Part shown: positions 1 through 7,352 of the stretch, one piece after another
How the letters are laid out: every line of letters begins with the position of its first letter
Position numbering within the stretch: position 1 is the first letter of the stretch
Notes under the pieces: model-generated
The model's database searches: none
Told to the model about the DNA's origin: nothing
Seen by the model: the letters and a program-made list of their open reading frames with translations, nothing else
Assembly (NCBI GenBank): GCA_902799875.1
Contig: CADCCH010000027.1
Span: forward strand, 1 to 39,355
DNA from: an uncultured Bacteroidales bacterium
GTDB lineage: Bacteria; Bacteroidota; Bacteroidia; Bacteroidales; Paludibacteraceae
DNA length: 39,355 nt
Reading direction: 5' to 3'
Translations under genes and position numbers: made by a program

Positions 1-25
1 TCGGAATAACTGTTTTTCGTTCTTG

Positions 26-74
26 ACATAAAACTAAAATCTTAATAATAGTACATTTTTCTCCAGTTTTATGT
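26..74. repeat. 10-bp inverted repeat with 29-nt spacer
   Basis: ACATAAAACT at 26-35 is matched perfectly by AGTTTTATGT at 65-74. The stretch lies beyond the terminator of the LRR gene and no gene is seen here. It could be a regulatory site of a neighbour outside the window or a trace of a mobile element; the sequence does not decide. Confidence 0.4.
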
Positions 75-108
75 GACAACTTTTTTCAGTATAAGACAAC
101 GGGGAGGG

Positions 109-146
109 CAAAAAGAAAATCCGAGGCGCGGTGGGGAGCGTCTCGG
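109..146 (-). terminator. intrinsic terminator of the LRR protein gene
   Basis: Read on the minus strand, CCGAGACGC and GCGCCTCGG form a nine-pair stem with one G-U pair and an 8-nt loop (121-146). A T-rich tract (ATTTTCTTTTTG) follows. It lies about 75 bp after the stop of the minus-strand LRR gene and is the only good terminator there. Confidence 0.7.
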
Positions 147-156
147 AGATATAATC

Positions 157-214
157 GGGCAATAATATTGCCCTGTAATAAACGAACGTCTTTGACCCCG
201 CATAAAATTGCGGG
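157..214. other. two hairpins in the 3' untranslated region of the LRR gene
   Basis: GGGCAAT (157-163) pairs with ATTGCCC (167-173) around a 3-nt loop. CCCGCA (197-202) pairs with TGCGGG (209-214) around a 6-nt loop. Neither has a T-tract, so they are not classic terminators. With the terminator at 109-146 they make three successive hairpins after the stop codon, possibly protecting the transcript end. Confidence 0.45.
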
Positions 215-221
215 AGCCCTA

Positions 222-2786
222 TCAACGGACTAATCGTCCGTCTGTTGTATAGGTCTTGTTACCGCGGAGAATGAGAATTTGACCGTTGCTCATTATTTTT
301 TGTGAAACATTCGTAGTGCTAATGTTATTTATTCCTAAAGGAATTTCAGTTGCTCCGGTAGTGCCAAACGTTCCGCTATACTCGGCTATGACTTGCGATG
401 ATGCATCTTTTACCTGCATTGTATAAGTATAACGTGTAGCGATCTCCAAGCCGGTGATGGTGAAAGCGAACCCTGCCGTTTGTGTCTGCTCGGGGGCATT
501 ATAGCGAGAAGGCGTATGGAATGCAAGACTTGTTAACTGACCATTTGCATTGAATATAAGAGTGCATATGAGATTACCGTCAACGTCTTTGATCTCTAAT
601 TCATAAGATGCGGCTCCGCTTATTGTCGGCCAAACGATATCCGCCGTATTGTCATGAGGAGTAACAACCACCTCATCTGTTGTGGTAGAAGTTGCGCCGA
701 TAGGCTCCACAAAATAGAAATCTCTCCAGTCAGAGCCGGAAGACTTGTACATGTTTACCGAGTTCGCCAAAACATACAACGTGCAATTAAAATAATCTAC
801 TCCATCAAATGTACCTGCACCTAATTTAGCCGGACGTTCACGATAGTTGTAGATGGAGGTCAAGTTGGAGCAGCCTGCAAAGGCACTATCACCATAGGTA
901 GAGATATTCTCACCTAAATACAATGTTGCCAGACCAATACAGCTATGGAAAGCATCTTTTCCGATGTAGGTAGTTGTGTTGGGAATAGTCACTTCTGTAA
1001 TATTTTCCAGATTATTGAATATACCTTCCGGAATCGTCTCCACATCTTCTCCAATATACACATTTTTAAGGGATTGTTTGCTATCCACAAATGGAATGGT
1101 AGTCGGTTTCGTTAGATTCTCGGCATTGTAATAGAGGGTCTCTATACTATCGCACAATTCAAATGCCTTGGGCATCAGTTTGAGCGTTTTGGGAAGAACA
1201 ACGCATTTGATATTCTTATGCTTATACATAGCACCGGGGGCAATTTCCGTAACCGAATAGGTTGTTCCGTCATAGGTTACCGTCTCCGGAATATTGAGCG
1301 TGGAGGTGTCCGGTGCAGAGTACAATTTGAGTTCGCTGTTATTATCTTTCCGTTTGCCATAATACATGATACTATCCGGTGTAAAGAGCGGATTGGCACT
1401 ATGATAAACCAAACGTCCTTGTACCGCCTCGGGTGTCGTTCCTCTATAGTTCTGTACTTTACTGGAAATAACTACAGAATCACCTACACTAAGTTGCTCA
1501 GCATCGGTAAAAAGAGTGCTATAATGATCGTAAATACGATAGCAGTAGAATGTCTTTTTCCCATCCGTTATGTAGAAAGTAGCGTTTCCATAGGACGTAT
1601 TAACCTCACGAATAGATGAAATTACACCCGTAAACTGGTAATATTCCTCGGAAGTTTGATTACTGGAGAGTTTTGAAGTTATGCTGATGATTTGTGAAGT
1701 GGAAAGAGGGATAATTTCATTGTTCATATGTAGCGCTCCCCACGCGGCTCCAGATGCACTGCCGGTATAATATATATTGTCAATCATGAGGAAGGCATTT
1801 TCACCTATGCTTGTAACACTCTCAGGGATTGTCACAGAGGTCAAACCGGTGCAATTATAGAAAGCCCTTTCTCCAATGCTTGTGACGCTATTGGGAATCG
1901 TCACAGAGGTCAAACTGCTGCAATTAGAGAAAGCACTCCATCCAATGCTGGTGACGCTATTGGGAATGGTCACAGAAGTCAAACCGCTGCAACCATAGAA
2001 AGCCCATTCTCCGATGCTTGTGACGCTATTACCAATCGTCACAGAGGTCAAACCGCTACAGCCAGAGAAAGCATAATTTCCAATGTTCGTGACGCTATTG
2101 GGAATTTCAATAGAGGTCAAACCGGTGCAACCAGAGAATGCACTACCTGCGATAGATTCAATACCATCAGGAATTGAATATGCACCCGAATAGTTTTTGG
2201 GCATATATGCGAAAATATGTGCATTATATATAGGAGAGGTCAAACTGCTGCAACCAGAGAATGCACTATTTCCAATGCTTGTGACACTATTAGGAATCTC
2301 AATAGAGGTCAAACCGCTACAGCCATCGAAAGCACAATATCCAATGCTCGTGACGCTATTGGGAATTTCAATAATAGATGTTAAACCGCTACAGCCAGAG
2401 AAAGCATAATTTCCAATGTTCGTGACGCTATTGGGAATTTCAATAGATGTTAAACCTCTACAGCCATCGAAAGCATGATTTCCAATGCTCGTGACGCTAT
2501 TGGGAATCTCAATAGCGGTCAAACCGCTGCAATTTTGGAAAGCCCCTTCTCCGATGCTTGTGACACTATATTCCACATTATTGTAGGTAACAGATGATGG
2601 AATAACAACCGAACCGGAATATTCGTTTGAGTAGGCATCATAACTTACCCCTTTGTAAGTAACAGACGCTGTTTGAGTGTTACTATTAAAGTCGTAATAA
2701 ATGCCACCTACTTGCGTGTAGGAGGCAAACATTGTTCCTGCGCCGGTAATTAGCGCGAGAAGAAATAAAGATATTTTTTTTCTCAT
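222..2786 (-). CDS. secreted BspA-like leucine-rich-repeat protein with an inserted OB-like domain, Fn3 domain and short C-terminal tail
   Basis: The 854-residue protein starts with a clear signal peptide ([17 protein letters not shown]...). About ten LRR_5 (BspA-type) repeats of 23 residues follow, with the recurring phrase [20 protein letters not shown] (about residues 75-340). A non-repeat insertion at about 370-465 ([11 protein letters not shown] ... [11 protein letters not shown]) looks like an OB fold. More degenerate LRR units run to about 690. A fibronectin type III-like domain ([19 protein letters not shown]) spans about 705-820. The last 25 residues ([20 protein letters not shown]) match the tail of the phosphoesterase at 37187-38755 and resemble short C-terminal sorting tails of secreted Bacteroidales proteins. 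BspA-type proteins usually act in surface adhesion; the ligand is unknown. One repeat carries an extra Ile (TSIIEIPNS), a 3-nt duplication. No promoter was recognised upstream. Confidence 0.9.
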   Translation of the reverse strand: MRKKISLFLLALITGAGTMFASYTQVGGIYYDFNSNTQTASVTYKGVSYDAYSNEYSGSVVIPSSVTYNNVEYSVTSIGEGAFQNCSGLTAIEIPNSVTSIGNHAFDGCRGLTSIEIPNSVTNIGNYAFSGCSGLTSIIEIPNSVTSIGYCAFDGCSGLTSIEIPNSVTSIGNSAFSGCSSLTSPIYNAHIFAYMPKNYSGAYSIPDGIESIAGSAFSGCTGLTSIEIPNSVTNIGNYAFSGCSGLTSVTIGNSVTSIGEWAFYGCSGLTSVTIPNSVTSIGWSAFSNCSSLTSVTIPNSVTSIGERAFYNCTGLTSVTIPESVTSIGENAFLMIDNIYYTGSASGAAWGALHMNNEIIPLSTSQIISITSKLSSNQTSEEYYQFTGVISSIREVNTSYGNATFYITDGKKTFYCYRIYDHYSTLFTDAEQLSVGDSVVISSKVQNYRGTTPEAVQGRLVYHSANPLFTPDSIMYYGKRKDNNSELKLYSAPDTSTLNIPETVTYDGTTYSVTEIAPGAMYKHKNIKCVVLPKTLKLMPKAFELCDSIETLYYNAENLTKPTTIPFVDSKQSLKNVYIGEDVETIPEGIFNNLENITEVTIPNTTTYIGKDAFHSCIGLATLYLGENISTYGDSAFAGCSNLTSIYNYRERPAKLGAGTFDGVDYFNCTLYVLANSVNMYKSSGSDWRDFYFVEPIGATSTTTDEVVVTPHDNTADIVWPTISGAASYELEIKDVDGNLICTLIFNANGQLTSLAFHTPSRYNAPEQTQTAGFAFTITGLEIATRYTYTMQVKDASSQVIAEYSGTFGTTGATEIPLGINNISTTNVSQKIMSNGQILILRGNKTYTTDGRLVR
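1800..2575 (-). repeat. tandem 69-bp LRR-coding units
   Basis: The DNA coding the first LRR block consists of near-identical 69-bp units, for example the recurring GTGACGCTATTGGGAAT. Units near 2050-2110, 2290-2350, 2380-2450 and 2470-2530 are especially alike. The array is interrupted once, at about 2160-2220, by a shorter unit with a different sequence. Such similarity allows recombination that changes the copy number. Confidence 0.8.
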
Positions 2787-2846
2787 AGTAAAATCCCTAA
2801 ATTCGTGTCGGGCGCAACTTTTAAATGGTTGGTATTGTTGTTTTTT

Positions 2847-2896
2847 ATAGGTCGTAATAGGTCTCTATAGGTAGCCATAGGACACTATAGGACAAG
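2847..2896. repeat. tandem array of five 10-bp units (ATAGGnnnnn)
   Basis: Five direct units of 10 bp share ATAGG and vary in the other half. The array lies between the start of the LRR gene and the terminator of the non-coding RNA candidate. It has the longest period of the short tandem arrays in this window. Confidence 0.85.
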
Positions 2897-2930
2897 TATA
2901 AAAACAAAAGCGCGAACATTATTCACGCTT
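2897..2930 (-). terminator. intrinsic terminator of the non-coding RNA candidate
   Basis: On the minus strand AAGCGTGAA and TTCGCGCTT pair (nine pairs, one G-U) around a 5-nt loop and run into TTTGTTTTTAT. It ends a transcript arriving from 3200 before the LRR gene begins. Confidence 0.7.
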
Positions 2931-3200
2931 ATTCTCTATCACGAGGTTCCGGAAAGACCCTTCCAACAAGAACAAACAATAACGTCCACGCCCGATATGT
3001 ATTACCCTCCCGCCCAGTTCGGGCGAGGACTGAATATAACATATCCACGAGGACGCTTATTGCACAATCTTGCTTTGGGTTGGTGAAATTTTCCGGATCT
3101 CGTGATACCAAAACAAGCGTCAATAAACGCCTTTTATGTAACTGCTTTTTTACGTTGCCAGCCTCAACGTGCATGGAATTTGGTTTCGCACGCAAATTTG
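2905..3200 (-). ncRNA. structured non-coding RNA candidate, possibly 6S RNA
   Basis: There is no credible gene between 2787 and 3353, but the minus strand has a promoter (3205-3237), a terminator (2897-2930) and strong pairing between them. Around 3092-3109, TATCACGAG then TCCGGAAA pair with TTTCCGGA then CTCGTGATA at about 2936-2956. Inside, CAATAAGCGTCC pairs with GGACGTTATTG, GATATGTTAT with ATACATATC, and CCTCGCCC with GGGCGGGAGG around the loop GAACT. The result is one long interrupted rod of about 175 nt, the general shape and size of 6S RNA. A 5' part of about 90 nt carries another hairpin (3152-3170, ACGTTG/CAACGT). RNase P, tmRNA and SRP RNA signatures were looked for and not found. 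That an RNA is made is fairly likely; the 6S identity is only inferred from shape. Confidence 0.55.
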
Positions 3201-3205
3201 CGTGC
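3188..3205. promoter_or_regulatory. 18-bp perfect palindrome over the predicted RNA start
   Basis: GCACGCAAATTTGCGTGC is a perfect palindrome. It touches the -7 element of the minus-strand promoter and covers the expected transcription start. It could be an operator for a dimeric regulator, or form a 5' hairpin in the RNA. Confidence 0.6.
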
Positions 3206-3237
3206 AAAGGTACTACAAAATTTCTGATATATGCAAA
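3205..3237 (-). promoter_or_regulatory. Bacteroidales promoter for the non-coding RNA candidate
   Basis: Minus-strand TTTG (3234-3237) and TACCTTTG (3205-3212) are 21 bp apart, fitting the TTTG / TAnnTTTG consensus of the primary sigma factor of Bacteroides. It shares TTGCATATnTCA at -33 and AGTA at the start of the -7 element with other promoters of this window. Confidence 0.7.
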
Positions 3238-3253
3238 TATTTGGGCACAAAAG

Positions 3254-3283
3254 CAAAAAAAAACGCGAGCCGGATGTCTCGCG
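3254..3283 (-). terminator. minus-strand terminator facing out of the moxR gene
   Basis: On the minus strand CGCGAG and CTCGCG pair around an 8-nt loop and are followed by nine T. It would stop antisense transcripts leaving moxR before they reach the RNA promoter at 3237. No minus-strand gene to its right needs it. Confidence 0.5.
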
Positions 3284-3353
3284 CACGGAACAAAGAGAAG
3301 TTTGGCACGAAATTTGTTGTAAGATTTGCGGAAAATTATAATTACATTATATT

Positions 3354-4349
3354 ATGCAAAATCCTGTGGATATTAGAGAACTGCAAGAGCGCGTGGAGCG
3401 CGAGAGTTCGTTTGTAGATGCCCTTACGCTGGGCATGAATCAAGTGATTGTTGGTCAGAAACATTTGGTAGAGAGCCTGCTCATCGGTCTGTTGAGCGAC
3501 GGACACATCCTTTTGGAAGGTGTACCGGGTTTGGCTAAGACCTTGGCAATTAAGACCCTGAGTGACCTCATCAAAGCTAATTTCAGTCGTATTCAGTTTA
3601 CCCCGGACTTGCTGCCTGCCGACGTGATCGGTACGCAGATCTATAGTCAAAAGAGCGAAGAGTTTAAGATCAAACGTGGTCCTATCTTCGCTAATTTTGT
3701 GTTGGCGGATGAGATCAACCGTGCACCGGCTAAGGTGCAATCGGCTCTGCTGGAGGCGATGCAGGAGCGTCAAGTGACGATCGGTGAGCAGACCTTCAAA
3801 CTGGACGATCCGTTCTTGGTACTGGCTACTCAGAACCCGATCGAGCAGGAAGGAACCTACCCTCTGCCGGAAGCACAGACCGATCGTTTCATGCTGAAAG
3901 TAGTGATCGGCTATCCGAAGAAAGAAGAGGAGCAGGCCATCATTCGTCAGAACATTGCTTCCGAGAAGAAGACCGTGCTGCCGATTCTCAGTACAGCAGA
4001 TATTATCAAGGCACGTAAGATCGTTGAAGAGGTGTACTTGGACGAGAAGATCGAGAAGTACATCGTCGATATCGTGTTTGCAACCCGTAACCCGGAAGAG
4101 TACGGGCTGAAAGACCTCAAGCAGATGATCGCCTTCGGCGGCAGTCCTCGTGCTTCGATTAATCTGGCGAAGGCTGCGCGTGCGTACGCGTTTATTCATA
4201 GGAGAGGCTACGTGACGCCGGAAGATGTACGTGCCGTTTGCTACGACGTGCTGCGTCACCGTATTGGTCTGACATACGAAGCAGAGGCCAATAATATTAC
4301 GACCGAAGATATCATCACCGAGGTACTGAACGCGGTACAAGTACCTTAA
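3354..4349 (+). CDS. MoxR family AAA+ ATPase
   Basis: The 331-residue protein has the MoxR layout. The Walker A region GVPGLAKT is near residue 60, Walker B with VLADEINRAP near 118, and ATQNPIEQEGTYPLPEAQTDRF near 160 holds sensor 1 and the arginine finger region. The small lid domain includes SPRASINLAKAARAYA near 265. MoxR ATPases act as chaperones that load or assemble VWA-domain partners. It heads the bat cluster, and the next gene (DUF58) is the usual second member. The start is the ATG at 3354. Unlike the genes after it, it is separated from its neighbour by 131 bp containing a strong inverted repeat. Confidence 0.95.
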   Translation: MQNPVDIRELQERVERESSFVDALTLGMNQVIVGQKHLVESLLIGLLSDGHILLEGVPGLAKTLAIKTLSDLIKANFSRIQFTPDLLPADVIGTQIYSQKSEEFKIKRGPIFANFVLADEINRAPAKVQSALLEAMQERQVTIGEQTFKLDDPFLVLATQNPIEQEGTYPLPEAQTDRFMLKVVIGYPKKEEEQAIIRQNIASEKKTVLPILSTADIIKARKIVEEVYLDEKIEKYIVDIVFATRNPEEYGLKDLKQMIAFGGSPRASINLAKAARAYAFIHRRGYVTPEDVRAVCYDVLRHRIGLTYEAEANNITTEDIITEVLNAVQVP

Positions 4350-4373
4350 TAGTTTTTGTTTTTTCGCGGAGTC

Positions 4374-4431
4374 TTTGGCTTTTCGGTTCGGTCATTATGG
4401 ACCCCATAACTCCCTTACAGGAAAAGCCAAA
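4374..4431 (+). promoter_or_regulatory. 11-bp inverted repeat between moxR and the DUF58 gene
   Basis: TTTGGCTTTTC (4374-4384) pairs perfectly with GAAAAGCCAAA (4421-4431). Inside, TTATGG-ACC-CCATAA (4395-4409) forms a second perfect hairpin. There is no T-tract right after the outer stem. In the transcript this is a nested stem-loop ending about 50 nt before the DUF58 start. It could process or stabilise the message, or adjust the amount of moxR relative to the rest. Confidence 0.5.
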
Positions 4432-4480
4432 TCCTCTCACAAAAAATTCAAAAACGAAAATTACTAATGAGGCATAATTT

Positions 4481-5368
4481 ATGACTTCAGAAGAGTTATT
4501 ACAACGGGTAAGGAAGATCGAGATCAAGACCCACGGGTTGAGTCGGAACATCTTCGCAGGCGAGTACCACAGCCAGTTCAAGGGTCGTGGTATGGCGTTC
4601 AGCGAGGTGCGCGAGTACCAGCCGGGCGACGATGTACGGTCGATAGACTGGAATGTAACGGCGCGTATGAACCGGCCGTACATCAAGGTCTATGAAGAGG
4701 AGCGTGAGTTAACGGTGATGTTGCTCATCGATGTCAGCGGAAGTAGGAATTTTGGAACGGTTAGTCAGATGAAACGTGACACGATGGCCGAAGTAGCCGC
4801 GACGCTCGCCTTCTCCACGATCGAGAACAACGATAAGGTCGGCGTGATCTTCTTTAGCGACCAAGTGGAGAAATTTATCCCGCCCAAGAAAGGTAAATCG
4901 CACGTGCTGCATATCATCCGTGAGTTATTGAGTTTCGAACCCGAACACACAGGAACGAACATCAACGCGGCGCTGCAGTACCTCACAAACGCGCAGAAAC
5001 GGCGTTGTGCGGCGTTCCTGATAAGCGATTTTATGGATCCGGAGTTCAGCGCGACACCCGAGAAGAAAGGGGAAGTAGCGCCGGTGGTGATCGCCGCACG
5101 CAAGCATGACCTGAACGCGATCCAGATCTACGACCGTCGTGACGCCGAGATGCCGAATGTGGGTTTGCTCAAAGTGCGTGATCCGGAAACGGGTAAGCGC
5201 GTGTGGGCGGATACCTCGTTGAGTTCGGTACGCGAGGCGTATAACGAGGCTTGGCGTTCGCAGCAAGAGGCGTTAGAAACCGTTTATACGAAGACAGGAA
5301 TACACAATATTTCCCTGCGTACAGACGAAGATTACGTGAAAGCTTTAATGAGACTGTTTAAGCAATGA
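4481..5368 (+). CDS. DUF58 protein (VWA-like) of the bat cluster
   Basis: This 295-residue protein is of the DUF58 family that accompanies MoxR. Its N-terminal part holds the family signature GRGMAFSEVREYQPGDDVRSID (residues about 35-56), then WNVTARMNRPYIKVYEEERE. The VWA-like part begins LLIDVSGSRNFG near residue 85 with a DxSxS metal-site motif. No membrane segment is visible, so it is probably cytosolic and a direct client of MoxR. The stop overlaps the next start (ATGATGA), which shows tight coupling. The start ATG 4481 follows the inverted repeat region. Confidence 0.92.
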   Translation: MTSEELLQRVRKIEIKTHGLSRNIFAGEYHSQFKGRGMAFSEVREYQPGDDVRSIDWNVTARMNRPYIKVYEEERELTVMLLIDVSGSRNFGTVSQMKRDTMAEVAATLAFSTIENNDKVGVIFFSDQVEKFIPPKKGKSHVLHIIRELLSFEPEHTGTNINAALQYLTNAQKRRCAAFLISDFMDPEFSATPEKKGEVAPVVIAARKHDLNAIQIYDRRDAEMPNVGLLKVRDPETGKRVWADTSLSSVREAYNEAWRSQQEALETVYTKTGIHNISLRTDEDYVKALMRLFKQ

Positions 5369-6324
5369 TGAGTTTATTTTTAGCGATAGTAGTGAGCGCA
5401 AGCATCGACTCGACGATGTTGATGTTGGGTGACCAGACGGCGATGCACCTGGAGGTGACGCACGACGCGACCGAACAGGTGGTTTTGCCTACTTGGGGAG
5501 AACAACTGCAAGACGGCATCGAGATCGTGGAGAAAAGTCAGATCGACACCACTACCCTGCCCGATGGACGGGTACAGTTGAAACAGGACTTGATGCTGAC
5601 CTCGTTCAAGGACAGTTTGTTTGCCATCGAGCCGCTGGTAGCGATCAGCGGAAACGATTCGTTTTGGGCCGATCCGATGGCGCTCAATGTGATACAACCG
5701 TTTGAAGTGGACAGCACGAATGCCATTACCGATATCAAAGATATCGAGAAAGCCCCGATCTGGTGGTGGGGTATTCTCCGTTGGGTATTGTTGGTAGTAG
5801 GTTTGCTGCTGTTGGTGGACCTGGGTTTCTGGCTGTGGAAGAAATACGACAAATACCGCCAGAAAGAGGAAGAACCCGTCGATCCGGAGTTGTTACGTCC
5901 TGCCGATGAGGTGGCCCTCGAGAAACTCGATGAGATCAAGGCACAGAAGATATGGAAAGACGGTAAGGTGAAGGAATACCAGACCGAATTGACAGATGTC
6001 GTGCGTGAGTATATCGGTCGCCGGTTTGAGGTACACAGCACGGAGAAGACCTCCGACGAGACGCTGAGAGAATTGAAACCAATTCTCTTGAATGGTGGAG
6101 TGATTAATGGTGACGCTTCGCTTAATGGTGGAAAAGATCTCTATGAGAAGTTGAGTAAGATGCTCCAACTCGCCGACCTCGTGAAGTTCGCCAAATGGCA
6201 CACGACACCGGACGAGAACGAGAGTGCGTTGACGACCGCTTATGACTTTGTCAATGAGACGAAGATTGTCAATGATGCAAATGATGCGAATGATGAAAAT
6301 GATGTAAATGAGGAAGAGGTATGA
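5365..6324 (+). CDS. single-pass membrane protein of the bat cluster, function unknown
   Basis: The 319-residue protein starts with a short hydrophobic stretch (MMSLFLAIVVSAS), a probable signal peptide. An extracytoplasmic beta-rich part of about 120 residues resembles the start of BatD-like proteins. A membrane segment (WWWGILRWVLLVVGLLLLVD) lies near 128-150, followed by a charged cytosolic domain. By position it corresponds to the DUF4381-like or unnamed gene between DUF58 and batA in other bacteria; that is inference. It overlaps DUF58 by 4 nt and batA by 4 nt. The C-terminus is unusual: residues 303-317 (NDANDANDENDVNEE) are coded by a 9-bp tandem array, and LNGGVINGDASLNGG near 245-260 is also repetitive. 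Confidence 0.75.
   Translation: MMSLFLAIVVSASIDSTMLMLGDQTAMHLEVTHDATEQVVLPTWGEQLQDGIEIVEKSQIDTTTLPDGRVQLKQDLMLTSFKDSLFAIEPLVAISGNDSFWADPMALNVIQPFEVDSTNAITDIKDIEKAPIWWWGILRWVLLVVGLLLLVDLGFWLWKKYDKYRQKEEEPVDPELLRPADEVALEKLDEIKAQKIWKDGKVKEYQTELTDVVREYIGRRFEVHSTEKTSDETLRELKPILLNGGVINGDASLNGGKDLYEKLSKMLQLADLVKFAKWHTTPDENESALTTAYDFVNETKIVNDANDANDENDVNEEEV
6271..6315. repeat. tandem array of five 9-bp units (AATGATGnn)
   Basis: Five units of 9 bp end the preceding reading frame, coding Asn-Asp-Ala type tripeptides. The array stops 10 bp before the stop codon and just before batA. Confidence 0.85.
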
Positions 6325-7307
6325 GTTTTGCTAATCCCGGATATTTGTTTTTATTGCTACTGCTGATACCTATTATCGGCTGGTACGCATATGAGTTGTG
6401 GAAGAGCGACGCGAGTGTGCAGTTGAGTGATACCACGACCTTGGCGGCACAACCCAAGAGTTGGCGAATCTGGTTACTGCACGTGCCTTTTGCGTTGCGC
6501 GTAGCGTGCGTTACCTTATTGAGTATCGCCCTCGCGCGACCGCAGTTGACCAACCGCTGGTCATCGGAATCAACCGAAGGTATCGACATCATGATGGCGC
6601 TCGATATATCGGGTACAATGCTGGCGGAGGACCTCAAACCGAATCGTCTGGAGGCCGCCAAACAGGTAGCGTCGGACTTCGTCATTGCCCGTCCGAACGA
6701 CCAGATAGGTCTGGTGGTTTTTGCCGGTGAGAGTTTCACACAATGTCCGTTAACCACCGATCACGCGGTGCTCGTTAACCTCTTCAAGTCCGTCGAGTAC
6801 GGTATGATTGAGGACGGAACGGCGATTGGTCTGGGTCTGGCAAATGCGGTGAACCGAATGAAAGACAGCGAGACGAAGAGCAAGGTCGTGATCCTGCTGA
6901 CCGATGGTTCGAACAACCGCGGAGACATTGACCCGCAGACCGCGGCAGAGATTGCCAAGACTTTCGGGATACGAGTTTATACGGTAGGTGTCGGTTCGTA
7001 CGGTCAGACGCGCGTGCCGGTGAACACCCCGATGGGGCGCCAGTACGTGACGATGGACTCGGAGTTCGACGAGGGCACCTTACGCGGTATCGCCGAAGTA
7101 ACCGGAGGTCAGTATTTCCGTGCCACCGACAACGGTAGTCTCAAGCGTATCTACGAGCAGATTGACCAGATGGAGAAGACCAAACTGCGGGTACGGGAGT
7201 ACAGCAAACATACGGAGAACTTCGCCCCGTTCCTGGTGGCTGCCCTGATTTGCCTGCTGTTGGAAGTGATTATTCGATATTTTGTTTTGAGAACGATTAG
7301 TAATTAA
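6321..7307 (+). CDS. batA: BatA, membrane-anchored VWA protein
   Basis: The 328-residue protein has the BatA layout: two N-terminal membrane segments (about 7-25 and 53-73, the second ending in ALARPQ), a VWA domain on the periplasmic side, and a C-terminal membrane segment (about 303-325). The metal-site motif is DISGTM near residue 93, followed by LAEDLKPNRLEAAKQ; the second loop holds LLTDGSNNRGD. BatA and BatB belong to the aerotolerance operon described in Bacteroides fragilis. They probably interact with each other and with the TPR proteins. It overlaps the preceding gene by 4 nt and is separated from batB by 45 bp holding an 8-bp tandem array. Confidence 0.95.
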   Translation: MSFANPGYLFLLLLLIPIIGWYAYELWKSDASVQLSDTTTLAAQPKSWRIWLLHVPFALRVACVTLLSIALARPQLTNRWSSESTEGIDIMMALDISGTMLAEDLKPNRLEAAKQVASDFVIARPNDQIGLVVFAGESFTQCPLTTDHAVLVNLFKSVEYGMIEDGTAIGLGLANAVNRMKDSETKSKVVILLTDGSNNRGDIDPQTAAEIAKTFGIRVYTVGVGSYGQTRVPVNTPMGRQYVTMDSEFDEGTLRGIAEVTGGQYFRATDNGSLKRIYEQIDQMEKTKLRVREYSKHTENFAPFLVAALICLLLEVIIRYFVLRTISN

Positions 7308-7309
7308 TT

Positions 7310-7349
7310 CGAGATCTCGAGATTTCGAGATTTCGAGACATCGATAGAT
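7310..7349. repeat. tandem array of five 8-bp units (CGAGATTT-like)
   Basis: The array fills nearly the whole gap between batA and batB, beginning 2 bp after the batA stop and ending 3 bp before the batB start. Units are CGAGATCT, CGAGATTT twice, then two diverged copies. Confidence 0.9.
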
Positions 7350-7352
7350 ATT

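Noticed and set aside
34..225. A 63-codon minus-strand frame at the left edge
   Set aside because: It covers the terminator and hairpins after the LRR gene and has no domain.
2847..2896. CRISPR array
   Set aside because: The units are 10 bp without spacers, and no cas gene is present.
2929..3207. A 92-codon minus-strand frame in the 2787-3353 gap
   Set aside because: It lies in the folded RNA candidate, has no protein features and begins at the promoter palindrome.
3301..3328. A promoter for moxR (TTTG and TAAGATTTG)
   Set aside because: The -7 element has one base too many and the spacing is only 15 bp, so it does not fit the consensus.
3080..3417. Two overlapping plus-strand frames of about 80 codons before moxR
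   Set aside because: They run antisense through the RNA promoter and terminator and one enters moxR in the wrong frame.
3342..4340. A 332-codon minus-strand frame over moxR
   Set aside because: It is a shadow of moxR and would be cut off from a promoter by nothing but a terminator-like hairpin downstream.
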